DNA of 64,000 bases from Paraspadella gotoi (Eukaryota; Chaetognatha): NCBI GenBank assembly GCA_051294375.1, contig CM119264.1, positions 25,360,051-25,424,050 of the forward strand, given 5' to 3'. A program made the position numbers and the translations under genes. Below the pieces are notes generated by a model. It saw only the letters and a program-made list of their open reading frames with translations, ran no database searches and was not told the origin of the DNA. Below, in pieces: positions 10,721 to 24,361 of the stretch (its first letter is position 1; each line of letters starts with the position of its first letter).

Positions 10721-11223
10721 ACGCCCGCTTTTTTTTCTATCTGGTCGATGTGCCTTTATGATGCGTTAAAGTGCGATTTGAACTAAATAATTGTCAATAT
10801 TGTATTTCTACACCATATTGTTTTTTTTTCGTACGATGGTAGTTTATCTTTTATAACAAATAATTTAAATTTTATTTTTACCTCTTTTTAGTTATGATTT
10901 TGCAATTTTTTTTTTTTATTTAAAGTCGATTGACTTTCTCACAACCGAAAGATGGTTAAGGGTTTTTGCCTTCTTGGCTAATTTATAACTTCTATTTTAT
11001 TAAACTGATCTTATGGTTGGCACGATAAACAGCAGGCGACTCATTCAAAGTATTTTGTAAAAATTTAATTAGCTTTACATGAAACATAGTTCCAGTGATT
11101 GGACTTAATACGGTAAACGAATGGGTCTATTAGACACATATCATTCTCTTTCCGTTGATTCAGTCTAAAACCAATCAAGATGTCGTAAGATTGTTCGCGA
11201 ACAATCAAGACGACGATACGAGC

Positions 11224-11466
11224 TCATAACAATGAACCGTTCTCGTCTCCCCGCCAAACTTCGGACAAATGCGGCAGATAAGACGATGTTTTCACGCGGT
11301 TTCCATGGCAACTTAGTGGGAATCTTGGCTCATTGCCTGTGATTTCGTCGAGTTTTTCCAAGCGCATCATTTCTCGTTCAATCCGGAGAAGCATTTTGTA
11401 GAGAGGAATCGTACAATAGAAGGTAATAGTACGATGATGAGATTGACTAGATGAACCATGGACCAC
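11224..11466 (-). CDS. short open frame, hypothetical protein
   Basis: 80 codons from an ATG, with a second ATG in better context (ACAAAATGC) giving 56 residues that begin MLLRIEREMMRLEKLDEITG. That part has a charged, helix-like look and a complete stop. There is no similarity I can name and no splice partner found, so it may be chance. Confidence 0.22.
   Translation of the reverse strand: MVHGSSSQSHHRTITFYCTIPLYKMLLRIEREMMRLEKLDEITGNEPRFPLSCHGNRVKTSSYLPHLSEVWRGDENGSLL
11299..11312. promoter_or_regulatory. X-box-like palindrome
   Basis: GTTTCC-AT-GGCAAC differs from the RFX consensus at one position (T for R in the left half). It lies about 880 bp before the perfect X-box at 12,196. It overlaps the weak open frame at 11,224-11,466, so it may have no function. 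Confidence 0.3.
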
Positions 11467-12186
11467 ATCGTAGAATCCAAAAGGGCTATAGGAAGTAAGT
11501 CTCGTTCATTTTATTGAAGAATGTATAGCATGCACAAATTATAATTTGCCAATGTCTTGCCCTAATGACAGGAGGACTATAAAAAGAATCTTTAAGGAAG
11601 AGCAGAGAGAGTAGAGAGGAGAAGGTTAGAGATATGAGAGAAGATTTTTATTTATCGTTCTCGCAAGATTCTCGACGGAAAGTGAATGCAGTCGCACTAC
11701 ATTTCTTTCTGATTCTGCACTACAGACTTTGCATATCCTTTTTTCCGAACATATGCGATACATGGGGTATTTGAAGGAGAATGAGCTGGCGCCAGGGAAG
11801 AGAACTATCTCCGCAGTGAAGTCTGCCCGATTTGGGTAACGTATAAATTATTAATGGCCAGACTCCAAGTCTTGCATTTCACCGTTTATCTTCACGACGA
11901 TACAATACCCTTCTTATAAAACGGGTCCTCTTTTTTATGCTAGTATCTGGAAGACAAAGGCATACATGATTGATGACATGAGGCTCTGCTTGACAGACTG
12001 GTTCCGTCGTCGTCGTTGTCGTTTTCGTCGTCGCAGTCGTCGTTGTCGTCGTCTTCTACCAGGTAGCCATCCTTCTCACATTGTCATTTTTTTTTCACCT
12101 GCCGCCACCAGCGTCGCCACCATCGTCACCGCCGCCGCCGCCGACGTCGACGCCGCCGCGAAAAGGCGAGACGCGTAGCTATTGAA

Positions 12187-12208
12187 CACGTGACAGTTGC
12201 CAGGCAAC
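12187..12208. promoter_or_regulatory. E-box plus perfect RFX X-box (copy 2)
   Basis: CACGTG at 12,187-12,192 and GTTGCCAGGCAAC at 12,196-12,208, both identical to copy 1 although the flanks differ by several indels. A weaker half-site (GTTGCC) follows near 12,233. The minus strand between about 12,400 and 12,540 is open (MSLRQSNDAAFSATG) and the plus strand is partly open too, so the direction of any transcript is unresolved. Confidence 0.6.
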
Positions 12209-12264
12209 GGAGAACGCGAGCGCGCGAGCTCGCGTTGCCAAGAGACGCGCCTCCCAGAACCGGC

Positions 12265-12365
<101 letters not shown>

Positions 12366-13210
12366 GCTAAAAAAATCTCTGGGGGAGAATCGTTGCGGAT
12401 TATAGTTGAAGACGCAAAGTCTTGTGGAGGCGTCGAATTAAGAGACGCGGAGTGGAATTGAGAGAGGTAGCGCCGGTGGCGGAAAACGCGGCGTCGTTTG
12501 ATTGACGCAGCGACATCTTTCGAGGAGCGTCGTACTGCAACATGAGTAGCAGCTTGAAATAACACGAAGAGCTATTTTGCGAAATAGCGTCATCATTTTT
12601 CTTTCAAAATTATAAACGTGAATTATGCAATCAACAATTGCGGAGATTTAAATACAAGCAGATTACCTCAATAAACGGTAAAGAAACAGAAGACGACCAG
12701 GAACCGTCAGTTGTGTCATCAAAGGGTTGACAAAAGTCAATTCGTGGGCGTTAACTTAAGGATTGTGGATGTTGATGCTTTCGAATTTGGGTCAGTGGAT
12801 TTTTAGTAAGATTTCTGACTATGATTTTACGCCTGGTTGTCATGGAAGTTGGTAAGTGAAACTTACCAGGGATTGCTGGCAGAGTAAGAATTTGAAGAGG
12901 ACAGTAATAATTGTTGTGTGTTTAGTGCACGAACCGTTCAATATACGCAGTCTCAGAGTTTCGGTATTCAGGAGTTACACCGTCGATGTACAGGCGGGTT
13001 CTTAGCGCCCACGTCCCTACTACTGATAAGCGACCACTGGGCTTAGAACCCTCGGATCGTTGTTTTGGCGAGCAGCGATGACTTGCCTCCTGCATTTGAG
13101 CCACCATAAATTTTTAGTTCGATTTTTTGCCTCCAAATATTTACAGGCCCGTATGATTCTATGCCTCACGAAATTTTTTAGCCACGCAAGATGGCTTAGG
13201 ACGATGACAA

Positions 13211-14889
13211 TCAAGTTGCATAACATTTAAAATTCTGGCCAATTTTAACGCTTAACATTTTTTAAGCTATACTTTCTAGAACTCTCTGTAGAAAATTCCA
13301 CGTACTCAATTGTCACTTCTAAAACAAATAATTAAGTCATTCAGACATCCAGATCACGAAATAAAATCATTTTACATATAAATCAGCAGTTGATAAATAA
13401 AATCTTCTTCGAGCAGACGACACCTGTGGAATCTGCTTTAATTGACTTTGATGGTAACATGATTTGATACAAAATTCGCGTCCGAGATCGATTTTTCGTG
13501 AAGGAAAAATTAATTTAAACTTCTCCAATCGTCTGTGATTTAAACTTGGTGAGAAATTAAAAGAGGAATCTTTAGAAATAAAAGAATTCATTACATAGCA
13601 TTTTATTTTTAGAAAATAAAAGAGATCGCTTGAAATGGCAGTTGTCAGGAATGCGCGTACACCAACAATCGCGCACGCCAGAAACTTCTACACCGAAGCC
13701 TTTTCTAAAATTAGTTATCAACCACATTCACGACGCAAGACAGAAGATTAGACGAACCGAACTCCACCTTTGACGCATTGAAACACTTTTCGGCATTGTT
13801 CCCAACTTTCCTCGAACTTTCACCCGTGTATTCAATCATTAACCCATGCCATGAAATCCAGGTATTTATGTCATATTGTCACCTGCCCGTCCCTCACACC
13901 ACATTGCACTCACACAACAGCGACAACCACGACACCCCAATATACCCACCCCTACCACCCTACCCGGTTAATTCCGCTATTCGAACCGTCTCCTTCTTAT
14001 TAATTTTTTGATTTTCTCTTGTCTTTGAGAATCGCGAAAGGACCACGAAGATTCGTCGACAAGAGACGAGGCTGGATTCATCCATCACATCCCGCGACTT
14101 GATGGACTTGGGGAAGTGAAAGATCGGTGAAAAGGAGGTATAAAATGAGTATGAGCATTGATATTTGTTCCTAGGCATCTACATGATGATATCACAGACC
14201 GATTAGCCAAAGTACTTTAAAGATTTTTCTGTCAGTTATCGCTCTGATATTTTTAAAAATGAAGAGGTAAAGATAAAATAGATCGTCAGATATAGACAAG
14301 GAAAATATTATGAGAAAGTGAGGGAGACCAGGAGAATAGAATAATAGATAAATAAAGAATTGCTAAATGATTACGAGTGAGAAATAAAGAACGAAATGTG
14401 ATATAGTGAAAGAAAAAGGCGTCGATGAAGCAATGAAAAGAATCCGAGTAAGAGGAAAAAGACGAAAATAAAGAAAATATTGAAATTTTTTCATAAATGA
14501 AAGAAAATGTACGCTAAAAGTCTTTTATTACTGAAAAGGTGAAATTTCTATAAATTGAAAAACAAACACACAACACACGCACTACTACCCACACAACACA
14601 ACAACCCAAACACACACACACACACACACACCACCAAAACAAAACACTTAAAACATATCGAAGCCAAAAAGATCTTCTCTAAGCCGGTAATTACTTTTCG
14701 ACAAAAAAAAAATAAGAAAAAGATTCAGAGGCAATCCGCTTTTTTAAACCAACGCCTACGAACATTTTAAAGTGTCAAATAACGAAAGTAAAGAAAAGAT
14801 AAAAAAAAAAAAAAGAAAAAAAAAAAAAAAAAAAGCCCGTTCAAAAATGTGACAAAGATGAAAGAAAAACAAAAAGGGCACGAAGCGGA
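13211..14889. other. no recognisable gene
   Basis: Mostly AT-rich with short chance open frames. It holds a CA-rich stretch at about 14,565-14,650 and an A-rich stretch at 14,780-14,835. No splice-bounded coding signal was seen. Confidence 0.5.
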
Positions 14890-14993
14890 CGGGCGGCGCG
14901 TAGGGGGCGGTGGAGATGGGAGAGCGGGAACGCGAGGTGCGCCCGGCTTCAGTTCCATCAAGAACTTCCCTTCCTGACGAGCAGATTTTAGGG
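14890..14993 (-). CDS. possible isolated exon, Pro-rich
   Basis: Behind an acceptor-like TCTTAATAG the minus strand reads LKSARQEGKFLMELKPGAPR, then VPALPSPPPPTRRP, with G/C-rich third positions, before running into a T-rich tract. No convincing donor follows and no partner exon was found. The lower border is approximate. Confidence 0.3.
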
Positions 14994-15147
14994 CTATTAA
15001 GACCGGGGATTTTTAAGGGGGGAGAGGGTGTAGGGGTGAGGATTAAGGGGAGGGAGCGGGGAAGGGAGGAAGTGGAAAGGGAAATAGAAATAGGGCAGAT
15101 TTTGGGCATTAATCAAAGAAGAGGCCGACGAGCGGGTGTGTGTGTGT

Positions 15148-15189
15148 TTGAGAGAGAGAGAGACGAGAGAGAGAGAGAAGAAACGAGAG

Positions 15190-15222
<33 letters not shown>
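15148..15222. repeat. (GA)n microsatellite
   Basis: Imperfect GA tract after a short (GT)n run. Confidence 0.9.
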
Positions 15223-15228
<6 letters not shown>

Positions 15229-15816
15229 CTTCCACCTTAAATTTACCGCGAAATTACCGCAAGGCTGATGGGCGAAAACGTAAACAAGCCAGACGAGGAA
15301 ACAAAAAAAATAGTTTTGTTAACAGAAACACATTTGAAATGAGGTAAATTCATGGAAAAAGACGAGTGTAGAAAGAAAAAAGAAAGAAGAAAAAAAAGAA
15401 GAAAGACTACGTTAAATAAAAAAAAATAAATTAGAAAAGGATAGAAAAAAATAAAGATATAAAGAGTTTTAGAAAGAATTAAGCATAAAAACAAAACAAA
15501 TAAAAACAATAAAAAAATAAACCAACATCAAACAACTAACGAACAAAAAAAACAAACCAACATCAACAACCGCCAAACAAAACAATTCGGGGCGGAAAAA
15601 AGCTACGCGCCATCAACTTAGTTTCACTCAATTTGAGAAGATTTTTATTCGCCGCAATAATTCAATTAGATACGGGTTTTGGGCGTCAGCCTTGCCTTCG
15701 TTCCTTCCGGATGTAATTGAATTAAAAAACGCGAAGGAGGACCCTTGGTCGCTCCGCAAAAAAAAATGGTAACAGGGGTTCGAGTTTGGTTTGCGGGCGA
15801 AGATCTCTCTCTTTTT

Positions 15817-15841
15817 NNNNNNNNNNNNNNNNNNNNNNNNN
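15817..15841. other. assembly gap, exactly 25 N
   Basis: Fixed-size gap. No duplicated flank was noticed around this one. Confidence 0.99.
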
Positions 15842-18208
15842 AATTACAGTATAAATGTAGTTCAATTACTGAAACGACAAAAAAATAAGAAAATGCAACA
15901 AAATAAGGGAAAACAAATAAGTAGGTCAAAATTAGGTTCAAGTCTCAAGTTTGGAACTTCGCGCAATATCTCTATAAGCACAGGATGACAGAACTGCGCA
16001 CGCGCAAACAGTGAACACGTTTAAATCTGCGTAGCCGTAGGGTGCTTCCGTGAGTGAGGTGATTCCAAGGCTCGCATGCCGAGGATAGTCGGCGTGGATC
16101 TTGCGCTTTCCACGTCATGAAGATTTGATATCGGAAAATCAAGAATTAAACAAACTGTAATTTGAATTTCTTTACCTGCGTCTACTTCCAAGTTCCAAAC
16201 ATGTCTCTCTCTCTCCTTCGTTTCTCTGGCTCTTTTCATTAGAGTCTGGCCCGAGGACCGATCTGGGTGGACCGGGGTCTTTCTCTCCTCTCTCTCGTCA
16301 TCTCTATCATCTTCTCGTGCTCTCGTCTCTCCTGTGCTCGTCGTCCCCTCTTCTCTCTCTCTGCTCTTCTCTGTCGTCTCTCTTCGTCTCTCTCTCTCCT
16401 TCGGCGTCTCACTTGCAGGCGGTGTCCGCGTACAAACGTTGCATTTAGGAAAAAAACGACTCTTTCCACGTATTGTTCAGGATTGTTACTGTTACAATAT
16501 GATGTTAACGTTTCCTACCACAACACAAATTAGGGTTCCGAACGGAATGGATTGTGTTAAAACATCTCACAGGCGTTGTCTAATGTATAAATTAGGACCA
16601 TTTTGGCGCACTGTTTAGCCAAAATAAAGGTTGTGTCCATGTTTTGTCGCATGTTGTTAGCTGATTAGCGACTTTTGATTGAATGCCAGCGAGGAAAGTT
16701 GAGAAAAAATTTTGTACTTTGGAGAATGCCGTTTCTTGCTTCTTAGATCTTCTTTTACCTCTGGGGTAATTTAGTTAGTCTTAGAATCATTTAATAGTTT
16801 TGCCTAGTTGAAGGATTTAATTTTCAAAGTTAACAAGGTGCATGAAAAGTGGTGCGAGTGTTCAGTCTTTTATCATAAGTTTGTTTAAATCAAAAATAAG
16901 TCAATGATTGGTTGAAAGTAACAGAAAATATAGCCTAATTGAATAGCTTTTAACACCTATATATAATTATTAAAAAAACTTTTCTGGTGTTAGCCACAAA
17001 GTTAATTTTTAACAGGACGTCTTTTAAGGTTTGTGACTTTTTGTGTATTGCATTTATTTTCTTGGATAAAGTATGGAAATAGTTTCCAACTTCTATGTTT
17101 ATTAGTTCTAAAAGAATGAGGACGTACATATATAGACCATGTGTATTAATAAAAAAAAAACTCGCATTCTGGTTTAAGGTGTCCAACGTGCGGAAGAGGC
17201 ATCAGGACTTGTTGTTGTTTCTCAAAGTATGGAGGCAGATTTTGGCGGAAATTGCATTTGGAGGAGAGTCTGTGCGATTTACTAAATTTGCTGGAGGCAG
17301 CCAAAAAGTGCAAAGGATATTGAGTCAGTGTGCTTTAAGCCGTTGTGAGTTTTGTGTATAAATGCATTGAATATAAATAGTTTCTTTGATTGTGGCTCAA
17401 ATGTATAAGCGTAAAGTGAGAGAAAAGTAGGAAAGGAAAACAAGAAAAGGAGAAGGGGAAGAGAATATGAAAGAGAGGGTTTGAAGAGGCAAAAAAAAGA
17501 AGGCAAGATGGGAGGAAAAATAGTGAAACAAGTTGTAGGGGTAACCGGAAAAGAGGGGAAAAATGGAAGAAAAAAAGGGGAAAGAAGGGAATGATGCAAA
17601 ATAAGAGAAAAATAGGTTGAGGAAAGTGCTGTGAGTGAGCGAAAATAGGTAGGAGCGCAAAAACGGTAAGTGGACAGCTGAGAAGTTAAGGGGAGGAAAC
17701 GAGGGAGAGGAGCAATTATAAAGTAAGATAAGAGAAAAGGCAGAAGAAGAAATTATCAGAGGTGAAAAAGCGGTATCAAAGAAAAAGAATTTATCAGATA
17801 ATGGTGGGCCCGTCTTAACCTATAAATTCTTGTTTGTGGTAAGTAAACAGACATTGAAGATTCTTATAAGGAATGTGCGGTCTTTTAAAATCATGCTGTT
17901 ACGCATATAAAAATCCAGTAACTCTGAGCATATCTTTTTTCTAAAAATTAAGCAGTTAATGGAGATTAGATTGAACAAGCTTGAAGATAATCATGTCTTA
18001 GCGCGGTGTTTTTGTAGACTCATAGATTATCTGGGGAAGTTCTATTAGTTTGATAAGAAGGGGAGATAACTTGAGACTGAGCGTTTTTTTTAAATGAAGA
18101 AATTCGCTTCGTGTACTAACGCGAATGAGATCGGAGAGGAAATATGGTAAATTTTATGTGCAAGTCAGATTTCGGTTGTCTAAAAGACACTGATTGTATG
18201 CGAAACGC
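15842..18208. other. no recognisable gene
   Basis: AT-rich sequence with an irregular CT-rich stretch at 16,205-16,410 and an A/G-rich stretch at 17,400-17,780. Short open frames exist on both strands, but none has matching splice sites or coding-like third positions. Confidence 0.5.
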
Positions 18209-19386
18209 TCAGCAGAAATTCATTAGGCATAAAAAAAAAAAAAGAATGGCGAATTCCAAGTATTCATCTTCGTTAGATTTGTTCGCGGGAGATAAAGATT
18301 GCGTGGTCTCCCGACTTTTGGCATTCAATAACGCCGATGTGGAAAGAAATGAAATAAAGTGAAAAATAAAAAACGATGAGTGGATTATTCGTCCGGGTAA
18401 TTGCCTAATAGGAATTTCTGTTTCTTGGTTCCCATTTTCCTCGACAAAAAGCCGGGCAAGTGAAGGAGTGGAAGACGACGTGGTTGTCGGGCAGATGGAA
18501 GACGACGTTTGTCGGGCAAGATGGAAATCGACGGATCGAACTTGAAGATGGCAGATCACGGAATGACGAAACGGACGTAAATGTGAAATAACTTTAAACA
18601 TGTCAATGACCAAGCGTAGGAAAAGAAACCATAAAAACCAAAACAATAAAAAAAATATAAGTTATAAACTGTAAAATCCAAATACGCTCGGAGATTTCGG
18701 GCCGGAACCGTCCAACAAGAGGCGATTACAAAAAGTATAATGTAAATCGTTTTTAACATTATGGCGATTTATGAGGACGAGGCAACTAAAAAAAAAAAAC
18801 AATAACAAAGATGGAATGTTGATAGAAAAAATAGAGACAAAAGAAGAATGAGGATGGCTTGATGCAAACAGAGCAAAGATTTTGTTTTTTTATGACGAAC
18901 AAATAAAATTATGGCTGTAATGAAAGTGCACGGAACATGTTAGAGAATGATGGCAAACGCGACGTAAGATACGCCATTCCGAATAGGGCAGACGGGCGCT
19001 AGTGATGATAGAAAAATGGCCAAAAAAAAAGTGAGCGGAAAAGAAAGAAGTGCGAGAAAAGACGTGGATTCGCAACCGCCGGCAGAAACTGTCGTATCTG
19101 CTTTGATTCAATTCGTTATGCGCGCCATCGACGTGGGCGTTCAACCACCAACGCAAGTGCGGAGAAAAACCACAGCGTCTAAAGGTTACTATTATTCTTG
19201 TGGACTTATTATTCGTGGTGACTTTATCAACATTGTGACAAAGAAAGGCCGTATGGGGCAACGGTAACACGGAGTCGGTAAAGCTTTATGCTTATGCACC
19301 CTCACTATGCAATGCATCATTCATGCATGCAATGGCAATCATCATGCATATCCATCATCATCATCATCATCATCTTTCCCCGTCAC

Positions 19387-19585
19387 CTGTCTCCGTTCGA
19401 AACAGATTGACGACGAGGCTTCCCGTAACGCAACGCCCCCAGCCAGCGAGCGCAATTGCTGAACGACTTCCGGCGACATCTGCTTCGGAGTCGAGGCGTC
19501 GATAAATGTTGGTGTCAAGTCGGTAGCGGAAGTAGGGTGGGCGCACCGACGGCCGTCGCGGTCGGAGGAGGTTAGGAGAACATCT
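19387..19585 (-). CDS. IQANK1: IQANK1-like C-terminal exon (dynein-heavy-chain-like segment), noisy
   Basis: With two or three frame corrections the minus strand reads a segment ending in ALRYGKP and then LVVNLF. An FRY-x-DTN-like stretch lies about 40 residues earlier, with a DGR motif before that. From memory of the family, IQANK1 proteins carry a C-terminal segment related to the dynein motor region (ID-x-x-GQA, FxRYxDTNY, GALRYGKPLV), and the order and spacing agree. It ends at a usable donor (GAGACAG then GTGACG), so at least one more exon should follow. Only the poor copy is present; the same place in copy A lies in or near the 730-N gap. Frame correction is my inference. Confidence 0.5.
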
Positions 19586-19984
19586 TGGAAAAGATTGGAT
19601 TTATAAAGTAATGTTTTGAGAGAGAAAATTTAATTTATTTAATTCATAGTATTTAGGATACATATTGTATTACTTATTTTATGGCTGATAAATTCTTTTT
19701 ATTATTTTATTACCTAATTTAATTTAGTTTATTTTATTTATTATCTTTATTTGTTATAATATTTTTCTTATTCTATTTTTTATAGTTCTTTTTCTATTTT
19801 AGTAATCGATTAGTGTCATTATCAAAACAGAAAAAATATTGTTTTGATTTATAGACGAGGTAGAATGCTGTTAGTAGGCCGCAATAGCAGCAGTTCAAGT
19901 GGTTAAGCCTTTGAAAGTGATTTAACATGTATTGGCGGCAGCCACTGGTTTTATCGATTTATTTAGCTTTTTGCGTGAACTCCG

Positions 19985-20213
19985 GAATGTTGAATTTCGT
20001 CGACGGTGTCTTTAAAAACGACGAACATCGTCCAGAGGTCTTTGAAGGCGATGTTGAGACTGGGAAAGACGCTAGCGTCTCCTCGACCGACGTCATCCGA
20101 TGACACCGCATCGTCGTCCTCTTCGTAAAGTCGTCGGCTGTTGTCATTGCGGTGCGCGACGGCGGCGTAACCAAAATCGGCTTTCTTCGCGTCTTTGGCC
20201 AACAGTTGGCTCT
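19985..20213 (-). pseudogene. IQANK1-like acidic exon, noisy copy
   Basis: Counterpart of 26,986-27,102, extending beyond the point where copy A enters its gap. It reads LLAKDA, an acidic run (YEEDDDA), FPSLNIAFKDLWTMF and DTVDEIQHSG. The last part would lead into the dynein-like segment of the 19,387 exon. The frame reaches TAA at 19,963 only if no donor is used; the donor is unclear because of errors. Confidence 0.5.
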
Positions 20214-20280
20214 GAACGGAACGAATGATCCGAGGTGATAAAGGGATAGGTTAAGATCGAGTTAGGATAAGGGACTGCTC

Positions 20281-20392
20281 TCTCTCTCGTCTCTCTCTCT
20301 CCCTCTCCCCTGGTCTGTCTCTCTCTCTCTCTGCTCTCTCGTCTCTCGCTCTCGTGGTCTCTCTCTCTCTCTCGTCTCTCTCTCCCCCTGCA
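20281..20392. repeat. degenerate (CT)n tract
   Basis: CT tract broken by G insertions, as expected of a noisy read through a pure repeat. Confidence 0.8.
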
Positions 20393-20569
20393 AACCGAAC
20401 TACAAGCATTCTTCCAAACGCTAATAAAATTATAGCTTTTTCGCCCTATCTATTGCCCACAATCGGCCCAAAAACATCCACTTCCAACCTCCGCCCAGCA
20501 ACTCATCACCAAACGCCCACTAATCCTTCCACAACCGGCCACGCGTCATCCATTACTGACTTTCTTCAA

Positions 20570-21256
20570 ATATTTTTCCGCGTCGATGTTCACGACTGCG
20601 AGTCGAGAGTTCGGATCGTAATTTATTTTCATAGAAAATAAATTCCTCGCATTTTCCCGTTTCTTTTCTCCCGCTTTCACGATTTTTTCTTTTTTGTTTC
20701 CTACTTCTTTCTTTGTGTTTTGTTGTTCTTGTTTTTCTCTTGTTTCTTGCTTCTGTTTTCTTCTTGCTTGTTTACTTGATTTCATGTCGGTTCTATCACT
20801 AGCCTGCCTCATAGGTTTGGCTAACAGCTGCTTCATCCGCTACTTGTCATGCCCGCTGTCTTCTTTACTCTCCAGAGCAAAGGTCATCATCAATCCTGTT
20901 CTCTCGGAATTACAACATCATCTTCATCGCCCAGTTTTAATGTCTCCAGCATTCAGGTGCCATCCAACTCCATTGATTATCTTCTCGTCCGAAGTTTATG
21001 TTTTAAATTTGTCATTTCACTTTTCTGTTTCGCGTAATTCTTCGCGCGTAACTTCGTCGATCGCGCTGAGATTGCTGCTCGGCCTCCACCTCCGGCATCG
21101 CCTCCCTGCGCCTAGGCCACTCCTCATTTTCTGCTCCCCCTTCCCTCTCTGCGGCGTCCTTTTTCACAGTCGCGCGCGCTCGGCGGAGATTTTTGCCAAA
21201 TTCCGCTTTGAAAGGTTCATCGAAATCGGAATATTGCGGCCTCACTCCTGAAGAGA
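20570..21256 (-). pseudogene. IQANK1-like Glu-rich exon, noisy copy
   Basis: Counterpart of the open exon at 29,605-30,256. The same residues appear in three different frames (for example NIDAEKYL near 20,590 and KAEFGKNL near 21,210), the pattern produced by scattered one-base insertions. Confidence 0.7.
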
Positions 21257-22446
21257 AATTATCTGGGCCCGGGTTGTGCGTCGAGAGAGGAACGGGGAGG
21301 AAGGAAAGAAAAAAAGATATGGTAGAAATAGTAGAGATAGGATTTGAATGAGAGTGAAAGGGAAAATGAGGGGGAGATATATGATGGTGGAATCTGGGTG
21401 AAAGAATAGAAAGAAGGTAAAAGCTGAAATGGAGTTAAATGTCTGATATGTCGATGGATTGAGAAAATCTATGTGCCGAAGTATGTTTAAAAAAAAATAT
21501 GAGCCTGTTCATAGCAGATATGAAACATGTCTCTGAAATCAATTATATTCATTCTGTTGTCTTTTTTTCTTTTTTTCTGTTTTTCATTGTAGAGGGTAAA
21601 TCGGGGCAGGTGAGCTTTTGTGGAGTGAATAATATTACGAGACTGTGAGAGAGTCCTTAGCAGGGACCGTGGCGTATTGTCATGTAAGCTTGTATAATAA
21701 TGATGGGAGCTAGCTTAACTCAGCGCAAGACTGTCCAAAAGGTGCTAGGGGGCGAGATAGCTTATTTATTAAATGAAATGGATAATTTGTTATATTGGTG
21801 TATCCAATTTCACATATAGTTTTAAAAGTTAAAAAAAAGAGAGAAAATGTGTTTAAATCCGGATATTCTTAAAAATTAATAATAACGAAATAAAAGCGCG
21901 TGTGAATCTGATTGTTTTTTTTTTCTTGTGGGAGAAAATAAAGAGCAAAGAATCGAAAATTCGAGGTGAATTGCGGTTTAATTCGGTCTTCGTCAAAGGC
22001 ATCCGATTAATTATTTAAAGAATATAGAAATTCTTACTTACCAACGAAAATTTAATGAGAGAGAATAAAGGTCTCTCGAAATTGAATGGGAAAAATGAAG
22101 AAAGAATTTGGAGTCCCCCCTTCGGCAAACAATCACGCAATATTAAATGATAAAGGCTTTTAGAAATAGCGATTAGTAAGTTTATTCGCCTTTAATCAAC
22201 ATGTTGAAGATGTTGTTTTTTTAAGGAACATATACAAAACACAGGTATCTGTTCGTACGCAATTTCATAAGAATCAAGTAAAGGAGGCATATTAGCTTTC
22301 CCAACGTCGCCTCTTCTCAGAGGGTATTGAGTGTTCTCGACTTATTAAGGTTTTTATTCATTAATTAACACATCGCTTCCATTTTAATATTTCTCCTACA
22401 GAATGTCTCGGATGATCGAGCTTTAACCTTTTGTTTCTCCCTTGGT

Positions 22447-22630
22447 AATCGGGCCCTGCAGTAGAGACGCTATTCGTCCACGGATCGCGTCTTCTGGTCT
22501 CGTCAGGCGAATTCATTCGTCAACTTCGATCCTCAAAATGCTCTTCTTGTCTTCTTCTTCCGCCTGCATTTTCTGCTCCACATTTTTGCGCGTTTCCGCT
22601 TCAAATCCCACGATGGAGCAAAAATCTAGG
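22447..22630 (-). pseudogene. IQANK1-like coiled-coil exon, noisy copy
   Basis: Counterpart of 33,019-33,183. Frame broken by insertions. Confidence 0.65.
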
Positions 22631-22972
22631 AGCGTATTCATTTTTTAACACAACATGGTCACAATGGTTTTTTTGGGTTAAATTGTGAGGTGCGAATTCC
22701 ATTGCAGATTATAAATTAAAATAATTTTAAGAAAAAAGATTTCAATATATTAAATCAGAAAATTTGAAAAGAAAAATGAAAAAATGAAAATCTATTAGTG
22801 TTCGAATTAATGTTCGGTTCCAAATCAATATGTCAATTTTCTCTCGTCTCTCTCTCTCTTCGATCTTATCCTATCGTCTCGTCGTCTCTCTCTCGTCTCT
22901 CTCTTCTCTCTCGTCTCTCGTCTCGTCTACTCTCATCTCTCGCTCTCTCGTTCTCTTGTCTCTCGATCGGTT

Positions 22973-23145
22973 CGCCCTCAGCCTTCTCGTTATCTGCGCG
23001 TGGTCGGCGAATAATCGCTCTGGCCGCTGCCGTACGACGGATCTCGACGCGGATCCGCGCCGTTGCGTAGCAAGCAGAGCGCAAAACCGCGTCAGGATTG
23101 ACGGCCGCGAAACGCAGCAACGAAAAAGGGGGTGTCGATCGTAGG
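22973..23145 (-). pseudogene. IQANK1-like second ankyrin exon, noisy copy
   Basis: Counterpart of 33,428-33,581. Recognisable pieces such as NPDAVLR remain, with shifted frames around them. Confidence 0.65.
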
Positions 23146-24361
23146 CACTCTGGTAAAATACTATAAAGGGCGAGTTGTTTATAGTTATTGATTTGAGCTA
23201 ATTATCTAAAATTTACTTTATTCTTAATTTTAATTTGATTCATTCATTTATGCTTTTGTCAGTCTCGATTTTACTAATACTTGTTTGTTTGTTTTATCGC
23301 GCTTCAACATATCTATTACTCTTCTCTTTCCTTACTTACCTTCCAATCAATCGTTTTTTTTTCCGCTTCATACTTCCTGCTTTCTTTCTCCCCCTCCTAT
23401 TGTCTTTTCCTCCACTCGGCGAGAAATGATCTCATGGAAAATTTGCTTTTTGTTTTTTTTCGTACAGCGATTGTATTCGCTTTGTTGAAAGGAACTGGCT
23501 TATTGATCGCGTCTTCGGCGGCCAAGCGGCGCCGGTAGCGCCGGTGGCGGCCGCTTTCCATCCGAATCGCCGCCACCCTCTCTTGCCGCCTGCGCTTCCG
23601 CCCCCCACCGGAGAATAATGTGGGTGAATAATGTTTTCAAAAAGGCTTTTAATGGCCTTCGCCACGATTTCGGATTTTCACGCCGAGAGAGGATGGTTTG
23701 AGTGAGAAGGCGTGGGAAAATGGCAAAAAAGTATGTTAAGAATTAAGAAACAAAACGGATTATGGCGGCGGAGGGATGTCAGATGGGCGGAGAACGTAAC
23801 AGATAGATGGCAAAAAAGAAAGAATTAATTAGCAGAGAATGAACGAGTAAACTTTAATGGTGTTGATGGCGCAAGTAATAGTATTGAGGTTGAAGGAAAT
23901 GTACTGGAAGTGTAGGTTACATGATATATTGTACTTTTGTGAAAACGTTTAAGGAATGAATATGTATGAAAAAAAAATAATATTAAATTGCGAATTAAAA
24001 AAATAACAGTAAAGAAAACCCCTAAGCAAAGTGTTTGTGAAACTGGAAAATTGTTTAATAATTGTTACAAAATAAGAATAAGGAAGAATGGAAAAGAGAA
24101 AGGAGTGGCAGAAGAAGCGCGAGAAAAGGGAGAATAAATCAGGAGCAAGAGATGTAGATGGGCGGAAAAATACGGAAAATGGCGAAGAGATGAGAAAAGT
24201 ATGTATTGAAGGCGAGAATGGAGGAGAGAGTGGTCGAGAGTGACGAACGATGGGGAACACTGTAATTGGCGATGGAATAAAAGGGGAACATACGGACAAC
24301 TGACGAACGACGACGGACCGACGACGACGACGACTGACGACGAACTTTTTTGTCTTCAGCT

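Larger units (their letters stand above)
10721..11904. other. unique spacer between duplicated blocks
   Basis: AT-rich sequence that I could not match to the other blocks. It contains one short minus-strand open frame (separate entry) and an X-box-like site. Nothing else recognisable. Confidence 0.5.

Noticed and set aside
19016-19267. 83-residue plus-strand frame (AKKKVSGKERSARKDVD)
   Set aside because: Lies in the noisiest copy, with no counterpart elsewhere and no splice or family support.
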